From: an uncultured Bacteroidales bacterium
GTDB lineage: Bacteria; Bacteroidota; Bacteroidia; Bacteroidales; P3
Direction of reading: 5' to 3'
Assembly: GCA_946401725.1 (NCBI GenBank)
Contig: CAMIVE010000004.1
Location: 1 to 64,000 of the forward strand
DNA: 64,000 nt
Below, in pieces: positions 46,962 to 57,242 of this stretch. The translations under genes and the position numbers were made by a program. A model generated the notes under the pieces. The model did not search any database, had not been told where the DNA came from, and saw only the letters and a program-made list of their open reading frames with translations. Each line of letters opens with the position of its first letter. The stretch's first letter is position 1.

Positions 46962-48194
46962 ATGGACGATAATAGCAACAAACGGCACAGCCTCCTTTCC
47001 GTGCTGAATCCTTTCGAGGTGTTCCATCACCACGAGAAAACGGAGAACAAAAAGCCCAGCCGTTTCAAATTCACCACTCAACGAAGCTTTGAAGCCCTGA
47101 TTTTCTTAGTTGTCTTCTTCGTTTTCTTCGGTCTCTTGGCCTACAAGATGACACTGCCCAACATGCTCAACACCTTCATGCAGACAGCCTACCATCTGCT
47201 TCTGGAGACCGTGTTCTACATCATGGCGATATGTGTCCTTATGGGAGCCATCAGCAAGATGTTCACCGAATTCGGCGTGGTACGCCTAATGGAGAACATC
47301 CTGCGCCCCCTGATGAAACCGCTTTACAACCTGCCCGGCGTGGCCGCATTGGGTGCCGTAATGACTTTCCTTTCCGACAACCCCGCCATCATCTCCCTGG
47401 CCAAAGACAATAACTTTGCACGCTATTTCAAGAAATACCAGCTGGTAAGCCTCACCAATTTCGGTACCGCTTTCGGCATGGGACTTGTCGTCATCGCTTT
47501 CATGACGGGCAAAGGATTCGGTAGCGGAGCGCTTGTGGGACTGCTCGGCGCCGTCATTGGCAGCATTATCAGCACCCGCCTGATGCAACGCTTCACGCTG
47601 AAAAGCTATCCTGAACTCGATTGTCCTGTCACCGAGGAAGAGGGCACCGAACAGAATATCTCCTTCAAGAGCGAAGGTTCTGTTTTCCAACGTTTCCTTA
47701 ACGCCATGCTCGACGGTGGGAAAAGCGGTGTCGGTATTGGCGTGGCCATCATTCCCGGCGTGCTCTGCATCTCCACCCTCGTCATGATGCTCACCTTCGG
47801 TCATCCTGCCGAAGGCTACACTGGTGCCGCCTATGAAGGCGTACCTGTTATCACCTGGCTTGCCGACAAGATCAATGTGGTGTTCTACTGGCTCTTCGGC
47901 TTCGAAAGCGGTGCGCTGGTGTCGTTCCCCATCACCGCGCTTGGCGCTGTCGGTGCCGCCATCGGTCTGGTCCCCACCTTCATCGACACCGGCATCATCA
48001 CCAACAACGCCATTGCCGTCTTCACCGCCATGGGCATGTGCTGGAGCGGTTATCTCAGCACCCATACCGCCATGCTCGACAGCCTCGGCTACCGCAAACT
48101 CATCGGCAAAGCCATCGGCGCCCACACCATCGGCGGCCTCTGTGCCGGCATCGCCGCCCACTGGCTCTACGTACTTCTCGCTATGATTTTCTAA
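46962..48194 (+). CDS. Multi-pass membrane protein with nucleoside-recognition/Gate-type domains
   Basis: Multiple TM helices; FLSDNPAIISLAKDN and MGMCWSGYLSTHTAMLDSLGYRKLIGKAIGAHTIGGL. Confidence 0.75.
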   Translation: MDDNSNKRHSLLSVLNPFEVFHHHEKTENKKPSRFKFTTQRSFEALIFLVVFFVFFGLLAYKMTLPNMLNTFMQTAYHLLLETVFYIMAICVLMGAISKMFTEFGVVRLMENILRPLMKPLYNLPGVAALGAVMTFLSDNPAIISLAKDNNFARYFKKYQLVSLTNFGTAFGMGLVVIAFMTGKGFGSGALVGLLGAVIGSIISTRLMQRFTLKSYPELDCPVTEEEGTEQNISFKSEGSVFQRFLNAMLDGGKSGVGIGVAIIPGVLCISTLVMMLTFGHPAEGYTGAAYEGVPVITWLADKINVVFYWLFGFESGALVSFPITALGAVGAAIGLVPTFIDTGIITNNAIAVFTAMGMCWSGYLSTHTAMLDSLGYRKLIGKAIGAHTIGGLCAGIAAHWLYVLLAMIF

Positions 48195-48216
48195 CATTTT
48201 GCAAATACATACAACA

Positions 48217-48723
48217 ATGACACCTATAGTCAGTATCATCATGGGCAGCACCAGCGACCTGCCGGTCATGGAGAAAGCCTGCCAGTTTTTCGAGGAGATG
48301 GCGATCCCCTTTGAGGTCAACGCCCTTTCCGCCCATCGTACCCCTGCCGAAGTCTCCGACTTCGCCCGCAACGCACAACGCCGCGGCATCAAAGTCATCA
48401 TCGCCGGCGCCGGCATGGCGGCCGCTCTGCCTGGTGTCATCGCCGCTGAGTCCGTACTTCCCGTCATCGGCGTGCCTATCAAGGGCAGCGTCCTCGAAGG
48501 ACTCGACGCCACCTTCGCCATCATGCAGATGCCTCCGGGAATCCCCGTCGCCACCGTCGCCATCAACGGCGCCCAGAACGCCGCCATCCTGGCCATGCAG
48601 ATTCTCGCCCAGAGCGACGCCACACTGATGCAGAAACTTACCGACTACAAATCCGGTCTAAAGAAAAAGATCGTTAAAGCCAACGAAGAACTCTCGAAGC
48701 TGGAATACAAATTCAAGTGCTGA
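48217..48723 (+). CDS. purE: 5-(carboxyamino)imidazole ribonucleotide mutase
   Basis: VSIIMGSTSDLPVMEKA, SAHRTPAEVSDFA, VIIAGAGMAAALPGVIAA, PVIGVPI; ATG 48217 preferred over upstream in-frame start 48199. Confidence 0.95.
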   Translation: MTPIVSIIMGSTSDLPVMEKACQFFEEMAIPFEVNALSAHRTPAEVSDFARNAQRRGIKVIIAGAGMAAALPGVIAAESVLPVIGVPIKGSVLEGLDATFAIMQMPPGIPVATVAINGAQNAAILAMQILAQSDATLMQKLTDYKSGLKKKIVKANEELSKLEYKFKC

Positions 48724-48753
48724 CAAACCCAATCTTATACAACTCTGCCTGCC

Positions 48754-49512
48754 ATGAGTCACGGGAAAAGCATTTGCAACCAACTCAAGAAAGTCCGGAA
48801 GCGTATTGCCGAGGAGAACGATATTCCTTTGAAAATAGCAGCATGCACCTTTCAAGGGGAATGTCGAGGGACATGTCCTCGGTGCGAAGAGGAGGTACGT
48901 TATCTGGAGAGCGCCTTGGCTGAACGGATACGTTCGGGCAAGGTGGCTGCTGTTGCTGGACTGGTCATGGGATTATCCCTGGGCGCAAACGCCCAGTCTG
49001 ACATCCCCGTTGTCGAACCACTGCAGCACAGCGACACTGTCAACCGGGCAGAATGCAGCGGCACATTGAGAGGCAGGGTTCTTGACGGTAAAACCAACGA
49101 ACCACTGATAAGCTGTAATGTCAAACTCCTGCAGAACAACATACTTGTAGCCTATGGAATAACAGATTGGGAAGGCGTATATACCATCAAGTCACTACCC
49201 TTTGGCGACTACACCCTCGAAATATCCTACATAGGATTCTCTTCTTTTAAACAAAGTGTAACGATAAACAAGACAGGCTTCACCGTGATGGACATCTCAC
49301 TGGCACGTGGTTCCTCGGAAATCACTGTTGATGTCGGTGAAATAATTCCTCGAAACCGTAGCATAAAAGTCGATGAGAACGGACTGATAATCGACGAGCA
49401 GCCCTACCCCATGATGGGCGAAATCCCGGTAAAACTGACCGGTACGCCCGCAAGTCAGGCTGAGCCCGACGAACGACCGCGTTTTTATGAGGACGAACAA
49501 ATAGTAAAATAA
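48754..49512 (+). CDS. N-terminal Cys-rich domain, internal signal-peptide-like segment, and carboxypeptidase-regulatory-like domain
   Basis: ICNQLKKVRKRIAEENDIPLKIAACTFQGECRGTCPRCEEEVRYLESAL, then VAAVAGLVMGLSLGANAQS, then GRVLDGKTNEPLISCNVKLLQNNILVAYGITDWEGVYTIKSLPFGDYTLEISYIGF. Confidence 0.8.
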   Translation: MSHGKSICNQLKKVRKRIAEENDIPLKIAACTFQGECRGTCPRCEEEVRYLESALAERIRSGKVAAVAGLVMGLSLGANAQSDIPVVEPLQHSDTVNRAECSGTLRGRVLDGKTNEPLISCNVKLLQNNILVAYGITDWEGVYTIKSLPFGDYTLEISYIGFSSFKQSVTINKTGFTVMDISLARGSSEITVDVGEIIPRNRSIKVDENGLIIDEQPYPMMGEIPVKLTGTPASQAEPDERPRFYEDEQIVK

Positions 49513-49551
49513 AAAAAAATCCCTTTTAAACCATTAATAATCCAAATCTAT

Positions 49552-50001
49552 ATGTCAAACATTAAAAAAACGATCTGCCTGATCTGGCTTCTGCTCTGCG
49601 GCCTTGCGACACAGGCGCAGGTACAAGTTCAAGTCAATGGCTCCCAGACCTTTGTCATCAACGAGAATAACGGACTCTATTTCCACGACGACTCCATGTT
49701 TGTCGACAACACGTCGTTCCCCCTTTCGGAAGTCCAAGTCATCACACTGAGACAAATCACCGACGACATCGACGACATTGCTGAATCGGAGCTGCACCTC
49801 ATGCCCAATCCGATGCGTGATGCAGTGGTGCTTCAAGGCATAGGCGACGCGCCTCTGCCAGTCGCCGTCTACAGCCTTGCCGGTGTCAAACTGTTGGAGC
49901 AGCTGGCAACTGACGGCACATCGATCGATATCAGCCGGCTCCCGCAGGGGCTTTATCTGCTCCGTTGCGGCAACAAAGTTTCCAAAATCGTCAAACAATA
50001 A
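49552..50001 (+). CDS. Short exported protein, mostly T9SS type A sorting domain
   Basis: Signal peptide ...CGLATQAQ; C-terminal LHLMPNPMRDAVVL...LPQGLYLLRCGNKVSKIVKQ. Confidence 0.8.
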   Translation: MSNIKKTICLIWLLLCGLATQAQVQVQVNGSQTFVINENNGLYFHDDSMFVDNTSFPLSEVQVITLRQITDDIDDIAESELHLMPNPMRDAVVLQGIGDAPLPVAVYSLAGVKLLEQLATDGTSIDISRLPQGLYLLRCGNKVSKIVKQ

Positions 50002-50012
50002 GGAGGTCTGCC

Positions 50013-52097
50013 ATGAAAAAACATATTATGCTACTGATATGCACCGCGCTGTTGCTGCTGACTCCTACTGTCAATGCCCAGCAAACACGCGTGATGAGAG
50101 CCCACTATGCGGGGCAGGTCCTCTTCCAAACCCCAGCCCACGGTCTCGACAGCATCAAAGCCAACAACGACGGCTATATCACCGTTTTCTACAGCGACGC
50201 CACCTGGAGCCGTCATGCGGACCAGATCGACAGCCTGACCTTCGCCATGGTGGACAACGGCGACACCACCATCACTATCGATACCGTTGCGATCAACACG
50301 GATCAGATGATTGACATCTACTGGAATGGAAACAGTGTGACGGTCAACAACCCCTACAGCACCGACAGCATCAACGTAACCACGTCGGGCGCTCGCGTAA
50401 CAGTCAAGTCCTACGTCACCGCCATGAACAATGTCGTCTACAACCTCCATGGCACCAGCGACAATGGCAGTCTTTTGTTCAACAAGCTGAGCACACCTGT
50501 CATCCTTCGTCTCGACGGAGTACAGCTGACATCGGTGGGAACGGCGGCTGTCAATATCGACAAGAACCAGAACGCTTTGGTGCATCTTGTCCACGGGACG
50601 AACAACACCTTTGCCGATGCCGACAGCAATGCCGACAAGGCGGTGTTCTACGGCAAAGGCACGCTGACATTCCAAGGCTCGGGCAGTCTCGACATCACTT
50701 CTTCATATGCCAATGGACTGCAGGGCAAGCGGGGGGTCACGGTCAATGGAGGCACCGTCTCTGTCACCGTCACCGCCGACACCAAGAAAGGCATCAAGAC
50801 CGACCAGCATTTCTATATGAACGGCGGCACCGTCCATGTGGTGGCAGCGGGCACCTTGGCCATCGACACCAACGCCTCGTATGCCACCGGCTATGATTTC
50901 TCCTATTGCACGGGTATCAAGACGGGCGATGCGGAAGAGGGTTCCGTAGGGAATATCGTCATCAACGGAGGCAGTCTCTCTGTCGATTGCGATGCCACCA
51001 ATGACGGCGGACGCTGTCTTTCGAGCGACTACGACATCATCTTCAACGGAGGCCACACCCTCCTCACCACCGCAGGCAACGGTGCTTGCGTGGGCGGAAC
51101 AGGCACCAATGCCGTCGACGGCTATACCTGCACCTGCATGAGCGCTGACAGCAATATCATTATCAACGCCGGCTTTATCGATGCACGCAGCACCGGTCTC
51201 GGCGGACGCGGACTGAAAGCCGACGGCAAACTCATTGTCGGCCATGTCGGCGACGACAACAGCCGCATCCGGCTCTATGTGCAGACCAGCGGCAACGCAG
51301 TCAATCCCGTCAGTAGCGGCCCCGGCGGTTGGCCGGGTGGCGGCAATACCGACGACGATTATTTCAAAGGATTGCCCAAATGCATCAGAATCGAAGGCAA
51401 CATCTATTTCAACAGCGGCTATGTCGGCGCCTATTGTGCGCAGACTTCGGGCGACCCTAACGGCGAGGCGATTGAGAGCAAGGACAGCCTCTTCGTCAAC
51501 GGCGGCGTCATCGAAGCCAATGCCTTTGACGACGCACTCAATGCCACCAACTATCTTGAGATCAACAACGGCAAACTGTGGTGCTATTCGCGTGGCAACG
51601 ACGCCATCGACTGCAATGGCAATACGAATATCCATGGCGGCCTGATTATCGTCAAGGGAAAAGAAGTCGGTATCGACGCGGCCACCGACGCGGGTGGACG
51701 CTTCTTCATCGACGGCGGCGTCATCGTCTGCCAAGGGGGCAATATGGGTGCTTGGGACAGCCCCAACGTCAGCGGCTACCAGCACTACTTACAAATCAAC
51801 AATGTAGGCGCCAACGGTCTGACGGTCAAAAACAGCGCAGGCGACGTGGTGCTGATGTATCTCAACACGACGCCCACCGGCAATGGTTTTATAGAGAGCT
51901 ACACCGACCCCGGTGCCAAGCCGCCGCCACCTCCCGGAGGAAACAACACCATCGTTTTCTGCAGTCCTGACATCACCACCGGGACCTATAACTATTGGAC
52001 CACTTCCACCTTCAGCGGCGGCACAAGCTGGCACGGTTTCTATACCGGCAGCACCCCCACCACCTCCGGCTCCTCACAGTCCACCACCGCCCGGTAG
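50013..52097 (+). CDS. Exported carbohydrate-binding (Cthe_2159-like) beta-helix protein
   Basis: ATG 50013 follows AGGAGG at 50001-50006; signal peptide ...TPTVNAQ; IYWNGNSVTVNNPYSTDSINVTTSGARVTV and repeated INGG/GNIVINGGSL rungs. Confidence 0.8.
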   Translation: MKKHIMLLICTALLLLTPTVNAQQTRVMRAHYAGQVLFQTPAHGLDSIKANNDGYITVFYSDATWSRHADQIDSLTFAMVDNGDTTITIDTVAINTDQMIDIYWNGNSVTVNNPYSTDSINVTTSGARVTVKSYVTAMNNVVYNLHGTSDNGSLLFNKLSTPVILRLDGVQLTSVGTAAVNIDKNQNALVHLVHGTNNTFADADSNADKAVFYGKGTLTFQGSGSLDITSSYANGLQGKRGVTVNGGTVSVTVTADTKKGIKTDQHFYMNGGTVHVVAAGTLAIDTNASYATGYDFSYCTGIKTGDAEEGSVGNIVINGGSLSVDCDATNDGGRCLSSDYDIIFNGGHTLLTTAGNGACVGGTGTNAVDGYTCTCMSADSNIIINAGFIDARSTGLGGRGLKADGKLIVGHVGDDNSRIRLYVQTSGNAVNPVSSGPGGWPGGGNTDDDYFKGLPKCIRIEGNIYFNSGYVGAYCAQTSGDPNGEAIESKDSLFVNGGVIEANAFDDALNATNYLEINNGKLWCYSRGNDAIDCNGNTNIHGGLIIVKGKEVGIDAATDAGGRFFIDGGVIVCQGGNMGAWDSPNVSGYQHYLQINNVGANGLTVKNSAGDVVLMYLNTTPTGNGFIESYTDPGAKPPPPPGGNNTIVFCSPDITTGTYNYWTTSTFSGGTSWHGFYTGSTPTTSGSSQSTTAR

Positions 52098-52188
52098 CGT
52101 TTCAGTCCGTTCTCGAGACTGATTCCGACCATCCGGCGAGATTCTGGAACTGTATATTTTGATTTTTAATTTTTTTTGTAACTTTGCA

Positions 52189-52196
52189 GGTTCGTT
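52189..52196 (+). promoter_or_regulatory. Bacteroidota -7 box TAACTTTG for ileS
   Basis: TAnnTTTG 59-66 bp upstream of ATG 52255. Confidence 0.6.
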
Positions 52197-52254
52197 GTGC
52201 AAGGTATCCTTTGTGCAACTAATTGAATAATATGTATATAATATTTATTTGATT

Positions 52255-55200
52255 ATGAATTATAACGAATATAAGCAGCTTAATTTGACCCAGATTGGTG
52301 ACGATGTGCGCCGCTGGTGGGAAGCAAACGAGACTTTTGAGAAAGGACAGCAGCTCAGCGAAGGCCATCCGGCATTCGTGTTCTATGACGGTCCCCCGAG
52401 TGCCAACGGCAAACCGGGCATCCACCACGTCATGGCCCGCACCATCAAGGATGTTTTCTGCCGCTACAAGGCGCAGAAAGGATTCCATGTCGACCGCAAG
52501 GCAGGATGGGACACCCACGGTCTGCCTGTGGAACTGGGCGTGGAGAAAAACCTGGGCATTACCAAGGAGGACATCGGCAAGAAAATCAGCGTGGACGAAT
52601 ACAACCGCGCCTGCCGCACCGAGGTGCTCAAATACAAAGACCTCTGGGACGAACTGACCAAGCAGATGGGCTACTGGGTCGACCTCAAGAACCCCTACAT
52701 CACCTTCGAAAACGAATATATCGAGACGCTCTGGTTCCTGCTGAAGAAACTCTACGACAAAGGGCTGCTTTACAAAGGCTACACCATCCAGCCCTTCAGT
52801 CCCGCCGCCGGGACTGGTCTCTCCAGCCACGAGTTGAACCTGCCGGGCTGCTACCGCGATGTGAAGGACACCACCTGTGTGGCCCTGTTCAAAATGGTCA
52901 GTTCCGACGCTGTGGCTTCAAAATTCAAAACCCAGAATTCCGATTCGACCACTTACGCTATCGCTTGGACCACCACCCCTTGGACCCTGCCTTCAAACAC
53001 CGCACTCTGTGTGGGACCCTCCATCGACTACGTATTGCTTGAGACCACCCATCCTTACACCGAACAGCCCTGCCGTATCATTATGGCCAAAGCGCTGGTC
53101 GCTTCGATGTTCCCGACCAAAGAAGGCGAAGAACCGAGATACAAAGTGTTGGCTGAATGCAAAGGTGTCGAACTGGAAGGGCTATACTATGAGCAACTGA
53201 TTCCCTGGGTGAAACCCACCGTAGTCGACAGTGCCGCACAGACGCACCGCACCGCTACCGACACAGAGGCCTTCCGCATCATTCTGGGCGACTACGTCAC
53301 CACCGAGGACGGTACCGGTATCGTCCATATCGCTCCCACCTTCGGTGCCGACGACGCCCGCGTGGCAAAGAAAGCCGGCATCGCCGACCTGCTGCTCTAC
53401 GACCGCGACGGCAAGCAGATGCCCATGGTCGACCGTCAGGGCCGTTTTGCACCCGTCGAAGACCTCGACCCTGCCTGGGTGAAAGAGAATGTGAACGTCG
53501 ACCTGTATGCCCCCTATGCCGGCAAATTTGTCAAGAACGCCTACGACCCCGCCAAGACCGACAAGGATATGAGCCTCGACGTGGAGTTGGTCATCATGCT
53601 CAAAGGCGAGGGCAAACTCTTCAAGAGTGAGAAACACACCCACAGCTATCCCCACTGCTGGCGTACCGACAAGCCGGTGCTCTACTATCCGCTTGACAGC
53701 TGGTTTATCCGCACGACGGCACTCAAAGACCGCATGATTGAGCTCAACAAGACCATCAACTGGAAACCCGAAGCCACCGGCACAGGCCGTTTCGGCAACT
53801 GGCTCGAGAATATCGTCGACTGGAACCTCAGCCGCAGCCGCTACTGGGGCACGCCGCTGCCCATCTGGCGCACCGAAGACAGCCGTGAGGAGATCTGTAT
53901 CGGCAGCATCCAGCAGCTACGCGAGGAAATCAACAAGGCCGTCGCCGCCGGACTGATGAAAGACAATCCTTATGCAAGTGACGATGTCAACGCCTTCGAT
54001 CTCCATCGTCCCTATATTGACACGGTCGTGCTCGTTTCGCCTAGCGGCAAGCCGATGCATCGCGAACCGGACCTCATCGATGTGTGGTTTGACAGCGGTG
54101 CCATGCCGTACGCCCAGATCCACTATATGGGCGAGCCCCTCCGCGACGACCAGTTCCCCGCCGATTTCATCGCAGAAGGTGTCGACCAGACACGTGGCTG
54201 GTTCTATACACTTCACGCCATCGCCACCATGTGCTTCGACAGCGTGGCTTTCAAGAATGTTATCTCCAACGGATTGGTGCTCGACAAGAATGGCAACAAG
54301 ATGTCCAAACGTCTGGGCAACGGTGTCGACCCCTTTGAGACATTGAAGAAATACGGTCCCGACGCCACCCGCTGGTACATGATTACCAACAGCCAGCCGT
54401 GGGACAACCTGAAGTTCGACGCCGAAGGTGTCGACGAGGTACGCCGCAAACTTTTCGGCACCCTCTTCAACACCTACAGCTTCTTCGCCCTCTATGCCAA
54501 CCTCGACCACTTCGAATACAAAGAGCCTGATATCCCGCTGGCACAGCGTCCGGAAATCGACCGCTGGATTCTCAGCGAACTCAACACGTTGGTCAAGACG
54601 GTCGACGAGGCTTTTGCCGACTACGAGCCCACCCGTGCCGGCCGCGCCATCGCGGAATTTGTCGACGCCTACCTCAGCAACTGGTACGTGCGCCTCTGCC
54701 GCCGCCGTTTCTGGAAAGGCGACTACAGCGACGACAAGATCTCAGCCTACCAGACGCTCTACACCTGCCTTGAGACGCTCAGTCGCCTCATGTCGCCCAT
54801 CGCTCCCTTCTTCAGCGAGCGGATGTTCCTCGACCTCAACAGCGTCACCAGACACGTGAAGGCAGAATCGGTCCACCATGCCGCCTTCCCCGAAGTGCAC
54901 GAGGAGATGATCGACAAATCGCTTGAAGAGCGCATGCAGCTGGCGCAGAAAGTCTGTTCCATGGGACTCTCGCTCCGCAAGAAAAGCAACCTGCGTGTGC
55001 GTCAGCCTCTGGCCAAGATCGTGCTACCGGTCCACGACGACAACTTCCGCCAGCAGGTGGAACGGGTAAAACACCTCATCTGCAGCGAACTCAATATCAA
55101 GGATGTAGAATTCCTTGCTGCCGACAACACCTTGCTGGTCAAGAGCATCAAACCCAACTTCAAGACCCTCGGTCCGCGTTACGGCAAGATCATGAAAGCC

Positions 55201-55665
55201 ATCGCCGCCGCAGTCACCGCCTTCTCGCAGGAACAAATCAACGCGCTGGAAGCCGACGGCCGCTGCAATCTCACCGTCGAAGGGCAGCCAGTCGAGATAC
55301 TGCTCTCCGATGTCGAAATCGCCACACAGGACATCCCCGGTTGGGTGGTTGCCAACGAAGGCAGCCTCACCGTGGCACTTGACATCACCCTGACACAGGA
55401 ACTCATCGACGAAGGCATTGCACGAGAACTGGTCAACCGCATCCAGAACATCCGCAAGGAAGGTTTCGATGTCACCGACCGTATCGAGATTACGCTTCAG
55501 CACGGCGAATGGGACGATGCCGTGAATCGTTACAGAGACTATATCTGCAGCGAGACACTGACGGAGCAGTTCAACCTGGTCGACACTGTTGAAGGTGACG
55601 ACGCCCAGCAGATTGAAATTGTCGAGGGCAAACCGACCACGATTCTGATTCGCAAACGGTCGTAA
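52255..55665 (+). CDS. ileS: Isoleucyl-tRNA synthetase
   Basis: FYDGPPSANGKPGIHHVMARTIKD (HIGH region), GWDTHGLPVELGVEK, DVWFDSGAMPYAQ, GNKMSKRLGN (KMSKS). ATG 52255 preferred over 52249. Confidence 0.97.
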   Translation: MNYNEYKQLNLTQIGDDVRRWWEANETFEKGQQLSEGHPAFVFYDGPPSANGKPGIHHVMARTIKDVFCRYKAQKGFHVDRKAGWDTHGLPVELGVEKNLGITKEDIGKKISVDEYNRACRTEVLKYKDLWDELTKQMGYWVDLKNPYITFENEYIETLWFLLKKLYDKGLLYKGYTIQPFSPAAGTGLSSHELNLPGCYRDVKDTTCVALFKMVSSDAVASKFKTQNSDSTTYAIAWTTTPWTLPSNTALCVGPSIDYVLLETTHPYTEQPCRIIMAKALVASMFPTKEGEEPRYKVLAECKGVELEGLYYEQLIPWVKPTVVDSAAQTHRTATDTEAFRIILGDYVTTEDGTGIVHIAPTFGADDARVAKKAGIADLLLYDRDGKQMPMVDRQGRFAPVEDLDPAWVKENVNVDLYAPYAGKFVKNAYDPAKTDKDMSLDVELVIMLKGEGKLFKSEKHTHSYPHCWRTDKPVLYYPLDSWFIRTTALKDRMIELNKTINWKPEATGTGRFGNWLENIVDWNLSRSRYWGTPLPIWRTEDSREEICIGSIQQLREEINKAVAAGLMKDNPYASDDVNAFDLHRPYIDTVVLVSPSGKPMHREPDLIDVWFDSGAMPYAQIHYMGEPLRDDQFPADFIAEGVDQTRGWFYTLHAIATMCFDSVAFKNVISNGLVLDKNGNKMSKRLGNGVDPFETLKKYGPDATRWYMITNSQPWDNLKFDAEGVDEVRRKLFGTLFNTYSFFALYANLDHFEYKEPDIPLAQRPEIDRWILSELNTLVKTVDEAFADYEPTRAGRAIAEFVDAYLSNWYVRLCRRRFWKGDYSDDKISAYQTLYTCLETLSRLMSPIAPFFSERMFLDLNSVTRHVKAESVHHAAFPEVHEEMIDKSLEERMQLAQKVCSMGLSLRKKSNLRVRQPLAKIVLPVHDDNFRQQVERVKHLICSELNIKDVEFLAADNTLLVKSIKPNFKTLGPRYGKIMKAIAAAVTAFSQEQINALEADGRCNLTVEGQPVEILLSDVEIATQDIPGWVVANEGSLTVALDITLTQELIDEGIARELVNRIQNIRKEGFDVTDRIEITLQHGEWDDAVNRYRDYICSETLTEQFNLVDTVEGDDAQQIEIVEGKPTTILIRKRS

Positions 55666-55686
55666 GACCATCGCACGCTTTTCCTT

Positions 55687-56379
55687 ATGACAAAGCTGAC
55701 GCTTACCGCGGACGGCTCGCACACACTTGAGTTAGAAGGGGTGGGTGAGCACTACCACTCCACCGAGGGAGCCATCGAGGAAGCGCGTCATGTCTATCTG
55801 CGCCCCTGTCTCTATGAAGCTTTCGACCATTTCCCGACAGCCGAACCGCTCTCGCTATTCGAGATGGGCTTCGGCACAGGACTCAATGCTTTGTTGACGA
55901 TGCTCGCCGCCGAACAGTACCGGCGTCCGGTATGCTATACCGCAGTGGAGCTGCATCCACTGCCGAACGAGGTATATGAAAAGCTGAATTATCCGCAGTG
56001 TTTGGATATCCCCCGTGAACACTTCCTGCAGTTGCATGATGCCCCTTGGGGTGAGACCGTGCCGATTACCCCATGGTTTTCGTTATGCAAACTGCAAGTC
56101 GATATGGTGGATTTCCGCTTTCCGTCCGACGCACACTTCCATGCAGTCTATTACGATGCTTTCGCGCCGCAATACCAGCCACAGCTGTGGACTGCCGACA
56201 TCTTCGGCAGACTCTCCCAGGCACTTGTCGATGGAGCGATCCTGACCACCTATTGTTGCAAAGGCGATGTCAAACGGGCCTTGTGTGCCGCAGGCTTCCA
56301 AGTGCAGAAACTGCCAGGCTACGGCCGCAAGAGAGAAATGCTCCGCGCTTTCCAACAGTCAGACTCACAAACCAAGTGA
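55687..56379 (+). CDS. mnmD: tRNA (5-methylaminomethyl-2-thiouridine)(34)-methyltransferase
   Basis: EHYHSTEGAIEEARHVYL, LFEMGFGTGLNALLT, VYYDAFAPQYQPQLWT, LTTYCCKGDVKRAL. Confidence 0.93.
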   Translation: MTKLTLTADGSHTLELEGVGEHYHSTEGAIEEARHVYLRPCLYEAFDHFPTAEPLSLFEMGFGTGLNALLTMLAAEQYRRPVCYTAVELHPLPNEVYEKLNYPQCLDIPREHFLQLHDAPWGETVPITPWFSLCKLQVDMVDFRFPSDAHFHAVYYDAFAPQYQPQLWTADIFGRLSQALVDGAILTTYCCKGDVKRALCAAGFQVQKLPGYGRKREMLRAFQQSDSQTK

Positions 56380-56470
56380 TACTCTTGTCAATGCTACGCA
56401 AATCGACAAAAAAATGCTCTATTGTTCTTCAACAATAGAGCAGGATAATACGTGTATTATTATTTGTCAA

Positions 56471-57196
56471 TTACTCGTGCACGTCATGAAGTTCCACTTC
56501 GTAGATGACGGTGGTGAAGGGAGGGATATCGTCGGTCCCTTTTGCGCCGAAGGCCATCTCACAAGGGAAATAGAAACGATAGGTACTGCCAGCCTTCATC
56601 ATGCAGAAGCCTTCCCGCAGACCCGGCATCAACGACTCGTCGACCAAATGGACAATGGAAGAACGGTTGCCGTAAGTCTGGTCGAAAATCTGTCCGTTGG
56701 TGAAGGTGCCTTTGTAGTCGAAGTCGATAATCAAACCCGGTTCGGCTTTTCGTCCGGTGCCTTCTTTCAACACCTCATAATAGAAGCCCTTGTCGCTCTT
56801 CTTGACATTGGGATTGTTCTGCAGCAACTGCGCAAAGTAGGTCTTTTCGCTGGCACGAGCCTCTTCGAGGGATGACTGATATTTGGCCTGTTCTGAGACA
56901 TACAGCTGTTTCTCTATCTGCTGCTGCAGTTGCATGAGCTGCTCCTGCGTCAGGGGCTGCGTCTTGTTGTCAAGCGTTGTCAAGAGGGCCTGGATAAGCA
57001 CCTCCCGGTCGACCTCTATACCGGTAGCAATGATATTCTGCGCCGTGATGGTTCCAAGGGCCCAGCTGATACTGTCGTTGTTGTTTTTGAGAGCTGCCGG
57101 TGCCTCTGTATCGATGGTAAAATTGCCTTTCTTCTGACAGCCAATGACAAGGAGCGTCGCCGTCAATGCAATGCAAATGATTCGAATGGTTTTCAT
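56471..57196 (-). CDS. FKBP-type peptidyl-prolyl cis-trans isomerase lipoprotein
   Basis: Lipobox LLVIGC; N-terminal dimerization-like helix; C-terminal FKBP domain DYKGTFTNGQIFDQTYG...VHLVDESLMPGLREGFCMMKAGSTYRFYFP. Confidence 0.9.
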   Translation of the reverse strand: MKTIRIICIALTATLLVIGCQKKGNFTIDTEAPAALKNNNDSISWALGTITAQNIIATGIEVDREVLIQALLTTLDNKTQPLTQEQLMQLQQQIEKQLYVSEQAKYQSSLEEARASEKTYFAQLLQNNPNVKKSDKGFYYEVLKEGTGRKAEPGLIIDFDYKGTFTNGQIFDQTYGNRSSIVHLVDESLMPGLREGFCMMKAGSTYRFYFPCEMAFGAKGTDDIPPFTTVIYEVELHDVHE

Positions 57197-57242
57197 GGGG
57201 ATGATTGAAGGATTAATAGGTTTTCGATAAGTAACGTGTTTT

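Noticed and set aside
47286-48623. 445-aa minus-strand ORF
   Set aside because: Antisense to the membrane protein and purE; acidic/His-rich shadow translation.
50703-51785. 360-aa minus-strand ORF
   Set aside because: Shadow of the repetitive beta-helix gene; Ala/Val/Asp-rich composition is typical of antisense frames.
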